Source: Lytechinus variegatus (taxonomy: Eukaryota; Echinodermata; Echinoidea; Temnopleuroida; Toxopneustidae). From it: a stretch of DNA of 64,000 nt. This document shows, one piece after another, positions 48,001-60,461 of this stretch. The notes beneath the pieces are model-generated. The model was not told where the DNA came from and searched no databases. It saw nothing but the letters and a program-made list of their open reading frames with translations. The DNA is taken from positions 42,536,201 through 42,600,200 of the forward strand of contig NC_054746.1 in the NCBI RefSeq assembly GCF_018143015.1, given 5' to 3'. A program made the translations under genes and the position numbers. The first letter of the stretch is position 1, and each line of letters starts with the position of its first letter.

Positions 48001-48099
48001 AGATCATCATATTCATCCTCAAACTTGAGTTGAATTCAAACTCAAACTTGAAAGTTTGGACATTAACACACTTGTCTCCAAAGCACACTACCAAAATTA

Positions 48100-48560
48100 A
48101 CTGTGTTAAGCACTTGACCCCCTAAACCCAAAGCTTTAGCCATGTTAGTGTATTTGTGGAATTGTCATCATAACTTAGAAATGTTATGGATCTAGTTCAT
48201 GAAACTTGGACATAAGAGCAACCATGTATCCCTGAATATCCTGTGTGTGTGTTCCAGATCACATGACCAAGGTCAAAGGTCATTTAAGGTCAATGAACTT
48301 TGGCCGTTTTAGGGATATTTATTGAATTGGTATCATAAATTTATGGATCTCATTCAAAGGGTAATCAAATATGAATGATTGTTTTGCACACGTCTTAGGT
48401 CACATGATCATGGTCAAAAGTCATTTTGGGTCAAAGGACACAATATTTTATTATCATATGAATGTTTGTTTTGTGAATAATAATTCAATAGCTGGTTTTT
48501 AAGCCAGCAATGCTGTTATATTGAATTGTGTAATGCAGGTGAGACTCCCAGAGCCGTTCT
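48100..48560 (+). repeat. Old interspersed repeat (GACCAAGGTCAAAGGTCA type)
   Basis: Contains CATGACCAAGGTCAAAGGTC, TTAAGGTCAATGAACTTTGG and a second similar block about 150 bp later (CATGATCATGGTCAAAAGTC). It ends in GACTCCCAGAGCCGTTCTTC. This kind of repeat is widespread in marine invertebrate genomes. Its class is not clear from sequence alone. Confidence 0.55.
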
Positions 48561-49137
48561 TCTTGTTACAATAAACTTTTTTTGTCAGGAAAAACTTCCC
48601 CTTTAATTGGAACTTTCATTGTGCCATTTCTCATCTTTTCATATTCTGGGGACATTGGGAAGCTTATCTCTTCGAACTAAACACAACATCGATTTTAGTT
48701 AAAGTTAAAGGTGAAAGCTATCCTGCCCTACTTTGATAAAAGGAAGTAACTCTTGCTAGTATAATTTTTATTGAAAGAATAAAGTGTCTGTGAATTACAT
48801 ATTTACTGTTGCATTAACCTAACATATCTAATAACATCTATTAAATTTAGCTGAGATGAAGAAATCAAATTTCAAAATGTAACTAATAAACTCAATTTAA
48901 GTGATATGTCACATTTTTTCTCCCATCCATCAAAGTAGGGCAGATATAGTCACCTCTCAGTTTAGAAATTGATATTTAACAAATTCACCTCTCTTTTCAT
49001 TTGCCATTTTTATCCCAAATCTCTTAATACTTCTAGCACCTGAGAAGTGTAGACCTATCTATCTGCCTGCATGTCTTTGAAAGCTGTGGAATCAGAAGTA
49101 TTGAATCAGACAGCTAAGACCAGTACAACAAGGTGTG

Positions 49138-49256
49138 ATGGGAGGGACTACTCTCAGCAGTGAGCTCTTGATTCTCTTAAGTGAATCCTCTACTGAGATT
49201 ATTTCAGTTGCTGGAACAATATTATGTGTGGTTCTTTTCTATTTTTACCTTCAACG
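49138..49256 (+). CDS. CGRRF1: CGRRF1 coding exon 1: N-terminus and membrane anchor
   Basis: Residues 1-39 plus two bases, with a GTAAGC donor. The same DNA in another frame is open from an ATG at 49,224, but only this frame joins exon 2 in phase and gives the single N-terminal anchor expected of the family. Confidence 0.75.
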
Positions 49257-52200
49257 GTAAGCTTAGTTTCACAGAATCAGTTTCATTGTGATTCTTGGTT
49301 AATTTGTTATGGTAGCACACATGAGCACTATAATAATGTAGAAGGAACAGTGAAAGACAGAATTAATGTAATGACAGCTTTGATTTCAATTTTACTGATC
49401 AGTGACATATGATATGATTGATTCCATTTATTCAAATATGTATTTTTTCACAAATACATTATACCATGAAAATCAAATCATTTGTGAGATATATCTGAGA
49501 AAGAGTACAACCAAACACTTACCGGTATTTCTTATCTTTGCTCTCTTACTAAAAACTACGTAAAATTGCACGTATCGTGCGTTTAGAATAAATGATAGAC
49601 TTTGAATTGTTCCTCACATGTCCATCAGAGAAAGTAAAGACATACAAATGAATAGGAACTGTCTTTTCTGAATCTGATTATTACAAATTAATTTTCATGT
49701 AAAACTAATTTTACATCCTTTTACATCCATCGCTCTTTTGCAAGTTTGATTATATCTTCTAAATTGATTATATCTTCTAAATTGCTCATAACTAACTACT
49801 CATAACCCCCATGAAAAGGTTTGTCTGTTATCACCATCAAGGCCTATAATCTGGTAAAAGATAACAAAATAAGAATACAAATAAATTCTGGGAAACCTCA
49901 TAAAGGGTGGCAAGTTTTCTGAAAACTAGGAACAAGTTCAAAGAGGTCATTTACAGGAAAATTTTTCTGACAAGCCAAAATATGAAATACTAGAAACAAT
50001 AAATATATAAGGGAACAGTCTGCTCTCCCTGTCCTCCTCAACCCTGCCTCAGGTTGGCTAATAATGAGAAGAAAGTTCTTTGTATTTGCAACATTTATTT
50101 TGTTGTACTAATAATTGTTTATAATGTTGATTATATTGCATATATCCATTTCATTCATTTATTTATTTATTGTGTTTTTTTAATGTTTATTTTTAAGATT
50201 GGATATTCAACTTATTGGAGATGTTTCACACCAAGATGACCATTCACCAATTCCAGAGACAAAGGTCATGACCTCTACTCTTCCTTTCTCAGTCAAATTT
50301 ATAGAAGAATCATCATCTCCTGCATCATTTAAAGGTGATTTATTTTTATTTTCAATTATCCCCCCCCACTCTTAAAAAAAAAAATCCTCTGATGTAATTG
50401 TCCTTTAAAAATCCACTTCTTGTTTAGAAGCATACCTGGCCTAAATAAACGCTCAAATTTGTGTTAAGATTGTTTAGTTGTGCTTGCCCTTGTGAGTAGT
50501 GAGGGCAAATTAAAGCTTATTTGAGGAGCCAGGACCTCCCTGGAGTTTACCGAATTCCCTGTGAATGCGGTAAAGTTTACATCGGTAAGACTGGTTGTTC
50601 CTTTAATACTCTGATTAAGGAACACAAGGCCCATGTTAGGAGAGACAAGAGGGGCAAGTCTGCAATCATCGATCATGCTCATCCACTTGATCACTGTATC
50701 CTCTGGGATGAGAGTACACTGGTCACCTGTGTCGCCTACGGGCACCAGCGGAGAGTCAGAAAAGCATACGAAATTGAGGAGCATGATACTGTTCTTCAAG
50801 ACAGTGGCCTCCAACTCAGCAAAATCTGACTTTTTCCTTTATTGTTGAATTGTATTTAATAAAAGACATGCATTTTATGGGAAAGACTTTGACAATATGT
50901 ACAATATGGTTTAAATTTGCTCATATGTGTTATATTTTCATGCATTATGAAAATGTGATTTTAAATGGAATAAATCGAACTCAACTTTAAAGGTAAATTA
51001 TTGCTTACTTTTTATTAAAGTCATTTATTTCATCCCTGATACATGCATGCTGAACTATTTCAGCCACATCCTGTTATGCTACTTTGAGCAAGAATATATG
51101 CTTTAGACCACTCTTATTTTGAAGTTTTAGCAATTTTCACAAGCAGACCATAATACTGAAAATAAAATAAAATTTGATTTTTTTTCCCTTCTGTTTTATG
51201 AGTACAAAAGCAGTATTCTGAATGACTTCCTTCTTACACAGGAATATATCAAGATATCAATTTCCTTGAAATATTGGCTTAGTTGTTTCCTTATGAATTG
51301 GTCTATATTCAAATGCAGTTTTTATTTTATTTTACAAGCAGATGGAGTTCTGATTGAGGTTCATACATCATTTTCTTGCTTCCTTCATGTGTTTTGGGTA
51401 GTTGACTGTACATCATTTTCAGAAATGCTGAGATCACAAGACTGTCAATCTGTTAGACCAAGAGGCTTGAATTTAGCAGGGAAGCTCGAAGGCATTTCGC
51501 ATTCAAACTCTGAAAAATATTTGTATCCTTTCTTCATTCACCTAAATGTTATATCTTTGACACTTTTACATGAGCCTGTGCTCAGCTGGCCTTTTTTTTA
51601 CAGACTTTTTAGGGTAATGTCCATACTCCAGTGGACCCCTGTCTTTATAGCATCACAAATCCTAACCTCCATCACCCATACAGATATATGTTGTGAAATG
51701 AAGTGACAAAGTGGATGTCTGCAAAGCTAAGACTTAGAAGAGTTTGTGTAACATTGCCACTACAGTATATCATTTCTTGCAGCAGAGACTATAAACTTTG
51801 TCACAAAGCCATGGGCATCAGTGCAGAGGATTATTGTCCTTTGCTTTTTTTGCTTGGGGGGGGCGTCTATTGTTGTGTCCCCCCAAATAACAGATAATCA
51901 TCTGACGCCTATGCACAAAGCTAGTTTTATAAATGTGAATCACTTTATGATCAACTTGAATATGGGAAGCCAGACTGGTTTCTTACTCATAGCAGTAAAA
52001 AAATTAATATAAAGATTATCATACTTGCAGTAAGCAGACAAAGTTAATGCAAAGTTTGATTTATGAAGGTAAATGGAATTAAATGTTTTGTTTATATCTC
52101 TGTATTTAATTAACTTTTGGTTAGAGTGGACTTAACTTTCATAGTCATGCTCAGTTATACAGAAAGCTTTATGAAACGTTAAGTTATGTTTTCATCATCT

Positions 52201-54903
52201 TAAAGTAGCTGGCCTTTGCTGAAGTCTAAGGTGTTTAGGATCCTTGAGGTTTCCTTTGAATTGGAATTTGAACATAAGTTATGAATTTATCATTATCACT
52301 GCACTGAGTAATTTTCTGCTTTCTCCATCCTAATTGATAACCACTTTGAATCTATTTCTTGTTGAATAAATTTTCCTCCACTCTGTGATCTTAAGTTTCA
52401 TTTCTCTCATGAAAGATGGGGCAGAGTTTATTTCAGTATTATTGAAATTCTGTCTAGGTATGTTGTTTTCAAAATATTACTTTTCTTAACTCATCATGAA
52501 TAACAGCTTGGATGCAGATACTTTAAAATCTATTCAATTGAAATTCAGGGATGACTTCAACCAAAGCATCGCAGGATCAGAAAGTGAAAGTGATTTTAAT
52601 CTTGGCCCAACTCCAAGGTCAAAATATCCTCTTGTTATCCTCATGAGTCTGCATGATGAAAACTATGAAACTTGGTCACACAGTGTATCGATTGTGAGTA
52701 TAATTATCCATTTATAAGGATATGGTGCAATAAAAAAATGAAGCAACAAAATCTCCTTGGAATTGATCTAAATCAATTGAAATTAGAGTAGCTAAATAGG
52801 GAATTTATAATGCAGATGATTTAATGTTCATGGACACAAATAAAAGACAAGATGCATAACTGTAGGTACAGCCTAGTAATATCAGGATATATACAGTTAT
52901 TTCAATTATAGCAAATGATACATATTTTATGTATTGTACCGTCAAATATATGTTGTGAAGGGGTTTTCCATATTTTAGGTGCTTTTCTATTTTTTTTCTG
53001 GTGCATTACGTTAATTTTTGAGTGATGAAATGTCACTTCAAGATATTGTATATTCATATGATGATGATGATAATGATTCATGTAGGAATAATGATGATAA
53101 TGATAATAATTATGATAGTATTAATAATGGTGATAATTATTTCACATCAAACAGTAGAGGGAAATATTTTTGTATTCTCTCATTGTTTGAATAATCCCCC
53201 TAACATAGATTTGGTTCCCCATAATACACTTGCCCTATTGTTGATGGAACAAACCTTCCCCTGGATTCTTCCCATCATTGATTCCCCCTATGGTCACTTT
53301 TAGGCAGATAATAATGATAATCATAATATTCACAATAATCATGATCATCATAATAATGATGATTATTATGATTGTCACTATCAAAAGGAGCTTATTTCAA
53401 AAGTAATTATTACAGTGAACATATTAATTCATTTGTTTATGTGTGACTTATTTGTTTATTATTCATTTGTTTGTCTAAATTTTAAAATTTGTGTAAATTG
53501 TTTAAAGCTAAATATTGATATACATGCATTTCAAATTTTCAATTGTTTCTTTGTTTTATACAGGACACCATGCTGTGGATAGTCCATCTACCAGACACTG
53601 TGGTAACCAAACCTCTTCATATCATTAGCCAAATGCTCATTACATCTCAAGGATTAGTCTGTGATGTTCAGGTAATCTCTTCTTGATTATATACTTTCAA
53701 TTCAGTGTATTTATGAAGTAAAAAATAAAATATGAAGAGCAAATGTTGAGGTCCAAAAACCTGCTTTGGCTACCACTTGAATAGAATTTCAACCTGTCTA
53801 TAAAGATCACATATTTGATCTCCTTTGAAAAGTATTCATTGCCCATTTAAGCTTTCATGTACAAGAAATATGCTCATAAATACTACCTGGGCCCCCGTTA
53901 CACAAAGGTTAGCGAATAATTGCATGCTTGAATGTAGTCAATGCAATCAATCGTAGAAAAATGTTCTATGGTCATTGCTAAGCTTTGTGTTACGGATTCC
54001 TGCTCATCTCCCTTTGGTCGTATTTAAATAGAGGTCTCAATGTACAGTATATTATAAAGTATGTTGGTCAAAACCCTAGAGACAATATGTATGATAATTT
54101 TAAGACAAAAGTTGTGACATCCACCAAAATGCAGATTCTGTCATATTTCTTAGAAAATCTATATATATAAAAAAAAACATATGAAATCATGTGGATATTT
54201 CTTTCTTTAAACTAAGAACTGTAATAACCCACAATTACTAGTAGGCAGTGAATAAGGGTTATGAAACAAAATTCTTTTCATTACTTTATTTTCAACTGAT
54301 ATGATCTGGGATGCATTCATTTCATGACTCTTTAGAAATGGCCAGTTTGGAAAGGGGTGTATGAGGGGACAAAGAAGTTGAATAATATGAGAAATCACAT
54401 TCTAAGTTGATATTCTGTTGTATATCAGTCACATTATACTGCATCATATCTATCTACTTTTAAATTCCCTGTAGAAAATGTACATGGCCGCAGATGAGAC
54501 CAGCTTTCTCAACGAAAGACCGAGTGTTGACGAGGAACCATCTTTGGGTGATAATAATCATAGCATACCATTCAGTGAACATGCATCTTTATCAGATTCT
54601 ACTAGTAGAGATAGCTTTGGTGATGATGTCAGTAGGAACTGTATTGTTTGCCAGAATGCTTCTATCACACGGGTCATCATACCCTGTCGGCATGCGTGCG
54701 TGTGTCAGATGTGCTTGGAAATCCTCAATGCCTGCCCAATGTGTCGAGGAGTTATCAGTAGCCATTTTAGACTTGATGGGACCGGAAACACGGATAATGA
54801 TGGGGATGAACGTTCATCAGATTTAGATGATAGAGGAAATGACTGGAAAACCAGACTGTGGAATATGAATGAGAGGTTGAATGAATTGTTTGGATTTAGA
54901 TGA
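49138..54903 (+). CDS. CGRRF1: CGRRF1-like membrane-anchored RING E3 ubiquitin ligase, complete, six exons
   Basis: Exons 49,138-49,256, 50,198-50,334, 51,342-51,522, 52,507-52,693, 53,564-53,671 and 54,475-54,903 join in phase to 386 residues. All introns are GT..AG. The ATG at 49,138 (GTGATGG) follows an in-frame TGA at 49,102. Residues 21-38 (IISVAGTILCVVLFYFYL) form one membrane anchor. Residues 182-194 (PRSKYPLVILMSL) and 209-219 (DTMLWIVHLPD) match blocks I know from vertebrate CGRRF1. Residues 300-334 are a C3HC4 RING with Zn ligands C300, C303, C315, H317, C321, C324, C331 and C334. CGRRF1 is a p53-linked growth-restraining E3 that recruits an E2 through the RING, probably facing the cytosol from the ER. 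The human protein is about 332 residues; the extra length here is in the acidic C-terminus and loops. Exon 3 is the least certain, since its donor GTATCC is weak. Confidence 0.85.
50198..50334 (+). CDS. CGRRF1: CGRRF1 coding exon 2
   Basis: Residues 40-85 (LDIQLIGDVSHQDDHSPIPE and onward). The acceptor is TTTTTAAG and the donor AAAG/GTGATT. The LDIQLIG start parallels WDVPVIL after the anchor in vertebrate CGRRF1. Confidence 0.7.
50521..50829 (+). mobile_element. GIY-YIG endonuclease end of a Penelope-like element, in CGRRF1 intron 2
   Basis: The frame reads LPGVYRIPCECGKVYIGKTG, then LIKEHKAHVRR, then SAIIDHAH and WDE. This is the GIY-YIG fold (GVY and YIG motifs) with the paired-cysteine insert and the EH segment seen in Penelope-like elements. 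The reverse transcriptase part is absent, so this is a 5'-truncated copy. The usual Arg after the YIG helix seems replaced (CSFNTLIKEH), so it may be inactive. It has the same orientation as the host gene and a stop at 50,827-50,829. Confidence 0.75.
51342..51522 (+). CDS. CGRRF1: CGRRF1 coding exon 3
   Basis: Residues 86-145 plus two bases, with a CAAGCAG acceptor. The donor TTT/GTATCC is weak but is the only site that keeps phase with exon 4. FWVVDCTSFSEML fits the YWGCSVQKLYEAL block of the human protein. Confidence 0.6.
52507..52693 (+). CDS. CGRRF1: CGRRF1 coding exon 4
   Basis: Residues 146-208, with an AATAACAG acceptor and an ATT/GTGAGT donor. It holds the PRSKYPLVIL block, the best-conserved part outside the RING. 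Confidence 0.85.
53040..53150 (+). repeat. ATG/ATA-rich degenerate microsatellite
   Basis: GATGATGATGATAATGAT-type triplets in CGRRF1 intron 4. A second patch with mirrored ATC and ATT triplets lies at 53,304-53,375. Confidence 0.75.
53564..53671 (+). CDS. CGRRF1: CGRRF1 coding exon 5
   Basis: Residues 209-244, phase 0 at both ends. The acceptor is TTTTATACAG and the donor CAG/GTAATC. It is too short to stand out as an ORF but is open and conserved. Confidence 0.85.
53889..53999. mobile_element. Short MITE in CGRRF1 intron 5
   Basis: The inverted ends are CGTTACACAAAGGTTAGC and CGTAACACAAAGCTTAGC (right end read on the minus strand), 16 of 18 matching, about 110 bp apart, with GGGCCCC at the left tip. 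Confidence 0.65.
54475..54903 (+). CDS. CGRRF1: CGRRF1 last coding exon: RING domain and acidic tail
   Basis: Residues 245-386 after a TTCCCTGTAG acceptor. The RING spacing C-x2-C-x11-C-x-H-x3-C-x2-C-x6-C-x2-C is exact. It is followed by a D/N-rich stretch and the end LNELFGFR. TGA at 54,901-54,903. Confidence 0.92.
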   Translation, partial: KMYMAADETSFLNERPSVDEEPSLGDNNHSIPFSEHASLSDSTSRDSFGDDVSRNCIVCQNASITRVIIPCRHACVCQMCLEILNACPMCRGVISSHFRLDGTGNTDNDGDERSSDLDDRGNDWKTRLWNMNERLNELFGFR

Positions 54904-55430
54904 CAAATGGAGATGTGTATTTATATCAACTTATAGACTTATTCGTACTTAACAAAACAAAGCTCAGCAATATTTTTATCAGTGTTCAGACATCAGACAA
55001 ATTATCTCACTTCCTAGTATCACACACCATCACTGTCTCTCTCAAGGAAATATATTTTTGTCCAAACTTGCAAAAAAATTATGACATCACAGTGCCATGT
55101 TTTGTCATAAATATGTCATGTGTTTATCTTTTTGCTTGCACAATTCTTTAGTAAGTTGAATCGTCCAAAGACATTTGACCTGGTTACCACCACCGAAAAT
55201 AAAATATCTCCTCTAGCTCCAGTATTTCATTTGATGGCCAATATCTTATTGACTCAATCTGTTCACAAAGTTTACTGAGCTCATTTCTCCCCTGTGAAGT
55301 TTCATTGCTCATTTACTGAATATAGGAGTGAGGAACAATTACATTTGACCGAGTGCAATTCTTTTGAATTTGTATAACGCTGTTTTATGCAACTGAAATG
55401 TGATGTTGTCTTAAGGAAATAAATAAAAAT
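54904..55430 (+). terminator. CGRRF1 3' UTR with candidate poly(A) signals
   Basis: AATAAA occurs near 55,198 and twice at 55,418-55,427. The second group, 515 bp after the stop, is the likelier main signal. The actual cleavage site cannot be seen from sequence. Confidence 0.5.
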
Positions 55431-55439
55431 ATATATTAT

Positions 55440-56090
55440 TCCTGGATAGTTGATTTAAAAATTGAAATATGGTGTCTTGTAATTCCTTTGTGTAGATGGC
55501 TTTATGTTGATAAGTTTATTTAAAGTATATATCTTCATTGAACAATCAATTTCACCTTGTGATAATTTTGCCAGCATCATTGTTTAGGCTTCCTCATATG
55601 ATGCCTGATTGATTTGCCACAAGATGAGGTTTAATACATCCCAGAGAGCATTTCATCATCCATCCCTTTTCCTGGATTTTAATCAAGAAGTACAGGTGTT
55701 GGAATTGTACTATGGTAGCTGTTGTATAAAATTAAATTTGCGGGATAAAACATCTGACAAGTCCTTTCATGAAATGCACATCTGAACTCAAGCTTAAGAA
55801 AAAAAAAGTACTGAAAGCCACTGTAATTATAGGTGAAAATCTCACAAGGCAAAATAGACTGGAGTCAGAGTGTATGGTAAAATGATATGTACTTTCAATT
55901 TTAAAGGGAGTGGGTAATAAAAAAAAAAGACTTTGAAGTAAAATTTGTGGGAAATATATTAGAAAATTATTTATGCAGTGTATTTGGGTAAAAAACAATT
56001 TCAACTGAAAATTGTTTTGGAGGAAATCTTTATCAAAAGTTAAGTTTCAATTTCAGATAATTTTTCAATAGTAACCAGAGGTTGGAATAG
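55440..56090. other. Region downstream of CGRRF1, no gene recognised
   Basis: AT-rich. The minus-strand ORF at 55,732-56,004 is hydrophobic and Phe-rich from A-runs and has no supporting splice or family signal. Confidence 0.45.
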
Positions 56091-56184
56091 TGGTGGCCAA
56101 TGGTGATGATGGCAATGATGGTGATGGTTACGATTGATGATGGTGATGATGACGATGGTGAAGAAGATGAGAATGATGAATTAT
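56091..56184 (+). repeat. GATGGT-rich microsatellite
   Basis: Imperfect GATGGTGATGATG triplets next to the transposon at 56,185. Confidence 0.8.
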
Positions 56185-56922
56185 CCGGGACGGGGGGTGC
56201 ACTAGCATTGACAAGTGGATATCAATAGCGTCCATGGGGTTTCAAAAGCACCCTAAAGTATTTTCCATGTTCTGAAAATGCATCCTGCATGTGAAACCCT
56301 ACCCTTAACAAGTATTGGAAACAAAGTATTCCTTTAATCTGACCCCCTAAATAAGTACAGCGATAGTTTGACAGCCCCAACAATCCTTTTTCTAAGATGT
56401 GTATGCACATTTGAGTTACAATTACATCAAAGAATCAAACGAACAACTGATGATTAAGGTTGCAATTAACTTTGTATTTGATTTGATTCCATGAAGATGG
56501 AATGAAACCTCAAGTAAATCACTTCCAGAGATTTCATGACTTTGATACTTGCAGGTAAAAAATCAAATCACATACTTTCATCACAGGCCAGATGTATGTC
56601 GGCTTTATCTTTACTTACGTTGGGTTTAGTACTGCCCCACCTCCCAAACCTCAATCCAATCAGACCCTAAACACGTAGTGTTGATGCAAAAATTTCATCC
56701 TTTACAAATTATTTTAGTCTTTTTATACCCTCACAAAGTGGAATGTAAACATGTAGCTTTCCTAGCAAAATATGTTACCCCTTTTTCAGTATTTTAGGGT
56801 TTTTGACACCCTTATTATGTTGTTACGTACATAACATATACAATCTTGAAAAAGAAACCCTTTTTAGGTGTTTCTTTGGACATGCATCATATCCACTCGC
56901 CAATGGGAGTGGCCACCCTTGG
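56185..56922. mobile_element. G-tipped non-autonomous transposon, copy 4 (old)
   Basis: Left end CCGGGACGGGGGGTGCAC, then ACAAGTGGATATC. Right end ATATCCACTCGCCAATGGGA, then GTGGCCACCCTTGG. TGAATTAT flanks both sides (56177-56184 and 56923-56930), a clear 8-bp target duplication. The interior has the CCCTAAACACG and CTTAACAAGTATTGG words of the 5,790 family, with more substitutions and about 170 bp of extra sequence. Confidence 0.8.
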
Positions 56923-57269
56923 TGAATTATAAGAATATCAAAGTTTCAATAAGAATCAGGCTTAAAAAAAATGTCTGCTGCAAACGGAGGTAAAAAAATA
57001 ATAGGTTGGTCATTTGGTTTTTATCCCTTCTCATATGTGATTTGCTACTAAAAAATAATGGGCATAACAATCAAATCAAGGGTTGGTCAGCACACTTTTT
57101 TGGGGGGAGGGGGGATTGGAAATAACAAAATCAGGCAGGTTTGATAAGGGGCAGTCGAGTTACAGCAAACTTTTTTTTTTGCCTTAACAAGATCTCATCA
57201 TAAGTCTTTGAAGCTATGTCATTAGTTTTCCATGACAACATAAAAAAGTGTATAGAAACAATGATTTTT

Positions 57270-60200
57270 TTAGTGATGTGTTTTTATTAATACGGATCCA
57301 CCTGTATCCACATGGCATAGAAATCATTTCAATTCAATAATGAACAGAAGCAGCATGACATGTTGAATATCTACATTATATCACATGCATGTGCACCAAT
57401 CATGCAATTATCATCTTAATATACCTTTTTATATCTTTGTACTTTAGGGAAAATACAAGAAAATTAGCGATACAAGAATTAGAAGATTAATGGGGAAAAA
57501 AAACAATTCCAGAATTTATTTCCAACACAAATGTGACAATACTTGTTGAAAGTATGATACCCTCCAATTAAAAGTTTTACTGACTTATTTTTGTGAAGTG
57601 GATAGGGTGCAGAATGTGGTACTGAATTTTGCAAAATGAGCTGAAGTCATAAGGTTTATCTTGTTTAAGTTGTGAAATATGCATATATTATACAATTGTT
57701 TATTGTCAGGGGCCTATTACAAAAAAAAATATTTCACCAAATAAAAAAAAGTGATATTTTACTGACGATTTCTCTTGTATTAAATTCTATGACCAGACGC
57801 CTGGTACTAAACTGAAATTTTCACCAATTTTTATATCTCTGTTAGTGTTTGTAAACAATAAGAACCAAGTTAAATCCTTCTAGGATAAAATGGTCATTGT
57901 TTTCACAATATCAGGATGAATTCAAATTTCAAAGTGTACACAGCAATCTGAATGCCTTTAACACTTGATGACATAATACACATACAAGGCATGCAAATAT
58001 GTATACCTATGAAATTTACTGAAGAAACAATTAGAAATTAGAGATGAAGGGAATTGAAGCTTGGAATATGCACCTGACTTACAATGTAAGCAGAAGCAGA
58101 AAATTATTTTTCATGTATTTACTATAAATTGATAATGAACCAATCAAATTTTGCAGTGGCTAATGCAAAAAACTTCACGAGTTCAGCAATATGATCATGC
58201 AATATGAAATAAGCCCATACAGATATTAATTATATATTTCACATACGTACTGAACATTACCATGGCAATCAATTCATTAAGGAAATATTTATATTTTTAT
58301 TGAAGGTTCATTTGTAACTTATAATCCAGTAATTACAATCATGCCTGATACATAATCGCGCTGTAAACATGCAAGTATGACTTCATATTACCAACAGCCG
58401 TACACAAGTTGAAGCTACAGGGACTCGCTGAATAATTTAAATTCTGACAAGGTACAACTTATATGGTCAAAACATGCAATGAGAGCAACTCCGCTACTTC
58501 TGCATTTAACATCTATTTAAGAAAAAAAAAACAGATTATGACCAATGCAAGTAGACTGCCACATGTTTAAGCAAGTTACACCTACAACTTACATTCAAAC
58601 TTTACATCCAAAACAAAACTTAAATTGTTAAGTGATCCTCATGAAACACACTGTATACCATCAATTTCGTAGCAAAAAAATCATTACTGAGCGGCATCAG
58701 TGATATAGACTTGTGTCACTATACCAAGATATACAGAATAAAGCATAGCAGTCTATATGGATGGTATGTAAGAATGAAAGGTAGAAATGCAAGTTAGGAC
58801 ATAAAATCATGTTTCAGTCTGCAGAGGGGAAATTACCAACTGTAATAATGTAAGATGAGTATGAAGTGCAAGAAACTACTAGAAGACAGAGATACCAGTG
58901 CAGTACTTGATTTCATCACATCGTACATACGACCCCTATTCTCTCTTCTTGGAAGAATCACATATCATTACATCCACATCAATCATTTCAAGCAATTGTC
59001 ACTCAGACTTCTGCATATGAAGCCTAATTTGGAAAAGAGTCAGTTGCTGAACTAAATTGGACAATAATATTGGGCTTTCACATTTCTTTATCAGTTTTTT
59101 ATGGGATCTTAACACAAAAACAATTTTGAATTGTGTGTGTAAGTCCATAGAAAACTAGATACAAAAGTTAGTCATTTACAGTTATTGATTTCTTGTATGT
59201 CCTTAAAGATAAATCCAAAATTTGCTCTCTAATTTGAATATCTTCAAGTGGCTAAAATAAAATTACAGCAATGTGAATTTCCTTGATTATAAAATAATCA
59301 CCTAGCAACAAATGGGCATGCTATCTATTTCATTTACATGAACTTTGTGAAACTTCAATAGAATCATCAGAAATGAAGTAAGAGGGCAAGGAAAATCAAT
59401 ATGGGACATTATTGGTTAAGAAAACGAATGTGTCAAAACTAAAAGGAAAATGAAAACAAAAACATACAATTAACACATGACGTAAAACAAAGATTATAAA
59501 TTAAACAATTTTTAATAATTATCTATCCCAGTATAATATTGGAGTGTACATAGAGCATCCTATTGAGAGAATTATCATATGTTATCAAGTCAGTATACAA
59601 TCTGAAGGTCATGTCATAGAAATACCATTTAGAATACATGTAAAACAAACAATATATGGACGGGAAATGTTTAACAAGATATTTGAAATATCCTCAATTA
59701 CAAAATAAGCATTTACCTCTTTTACATCAATTCTATCATCGCTGTTTTTAAAAACTATGTATTTGGGCAATAACTTGTTGATTTCATATTTTCCTTTAAT
59801 ACATCAAAGTCATGTAAGTAATGCATTTTGATGATCCTGTACATTACTACTGTCATGAAGCAAAATTATATTCATACAAAATACATACCAGCATATCAGA
59901 ATGAAGTATTGATGGAAAATATATCGTATGAAAACCAATAAAACCAGACATGAATTCCATCAAGTGCATTTTCATTTTAAAATAACTTAAAGAATTAGTC
60001 AACCTTCCAACAACACATCACATAATCAGAAATTTTGAACTGCTGACCATGAAATATTGAGAACATTGATTATACATCGTCATGGCTTCTCCATAAAAAC
60101 ACAAAAAAGGAATTCATGGCTACTTTGCCAAGCACCTTATAAAATAAACTTACACTGGTGGAGTAACAAGCACAAAATTTGATATAAAAATGATTATATT

Positions 60201-60461
60201 TTGATGAAATATTCTAGGATGAACTGTCAAGATTCTGCAAATGAATAGTGTTCATTCATATGCTGGTCATTGTTCTGATGAATGTAATGTACATTGACTG
60301 AATTTCTACCAACAAACTTTGTTTTCCATAAATTATTGATTTTAATGACTTAATCATTAACTGTACCAAAATGATAAACATACAGTTGCTCTAATTCAAA
60401 GTCATTTTTATTTCCAAAATTCACTTTCATATTCACTACATTGTTTGTTTTTGTCAACTCA
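57270..60461. other. AT-rich unique-looking DNA, no exon supported
   Basis: There is no recognisable coding exon, and transposon ends are fewer than in the rest of the window. Minus-strand AATAAA words are present (for example TTTATT on the plus strand near 57,286). One reading is a long 3' UTR of a minus-strand gene beyond the window; another is plain intergenic DNA. The ORF at 58,855-59,055 lacks any family feature. Confidence 0.35.

Noticed and set aside
50464..50814. Minus-strand ORF of 116 codons
   Set aside because: It is the antisense shadow of the GIY-YIG frame.
53022..53303. Met/Ile-rich ORF
   Set aside because: A translation of the ATG/ATA microsatellite in CGRRF1 intron 4.
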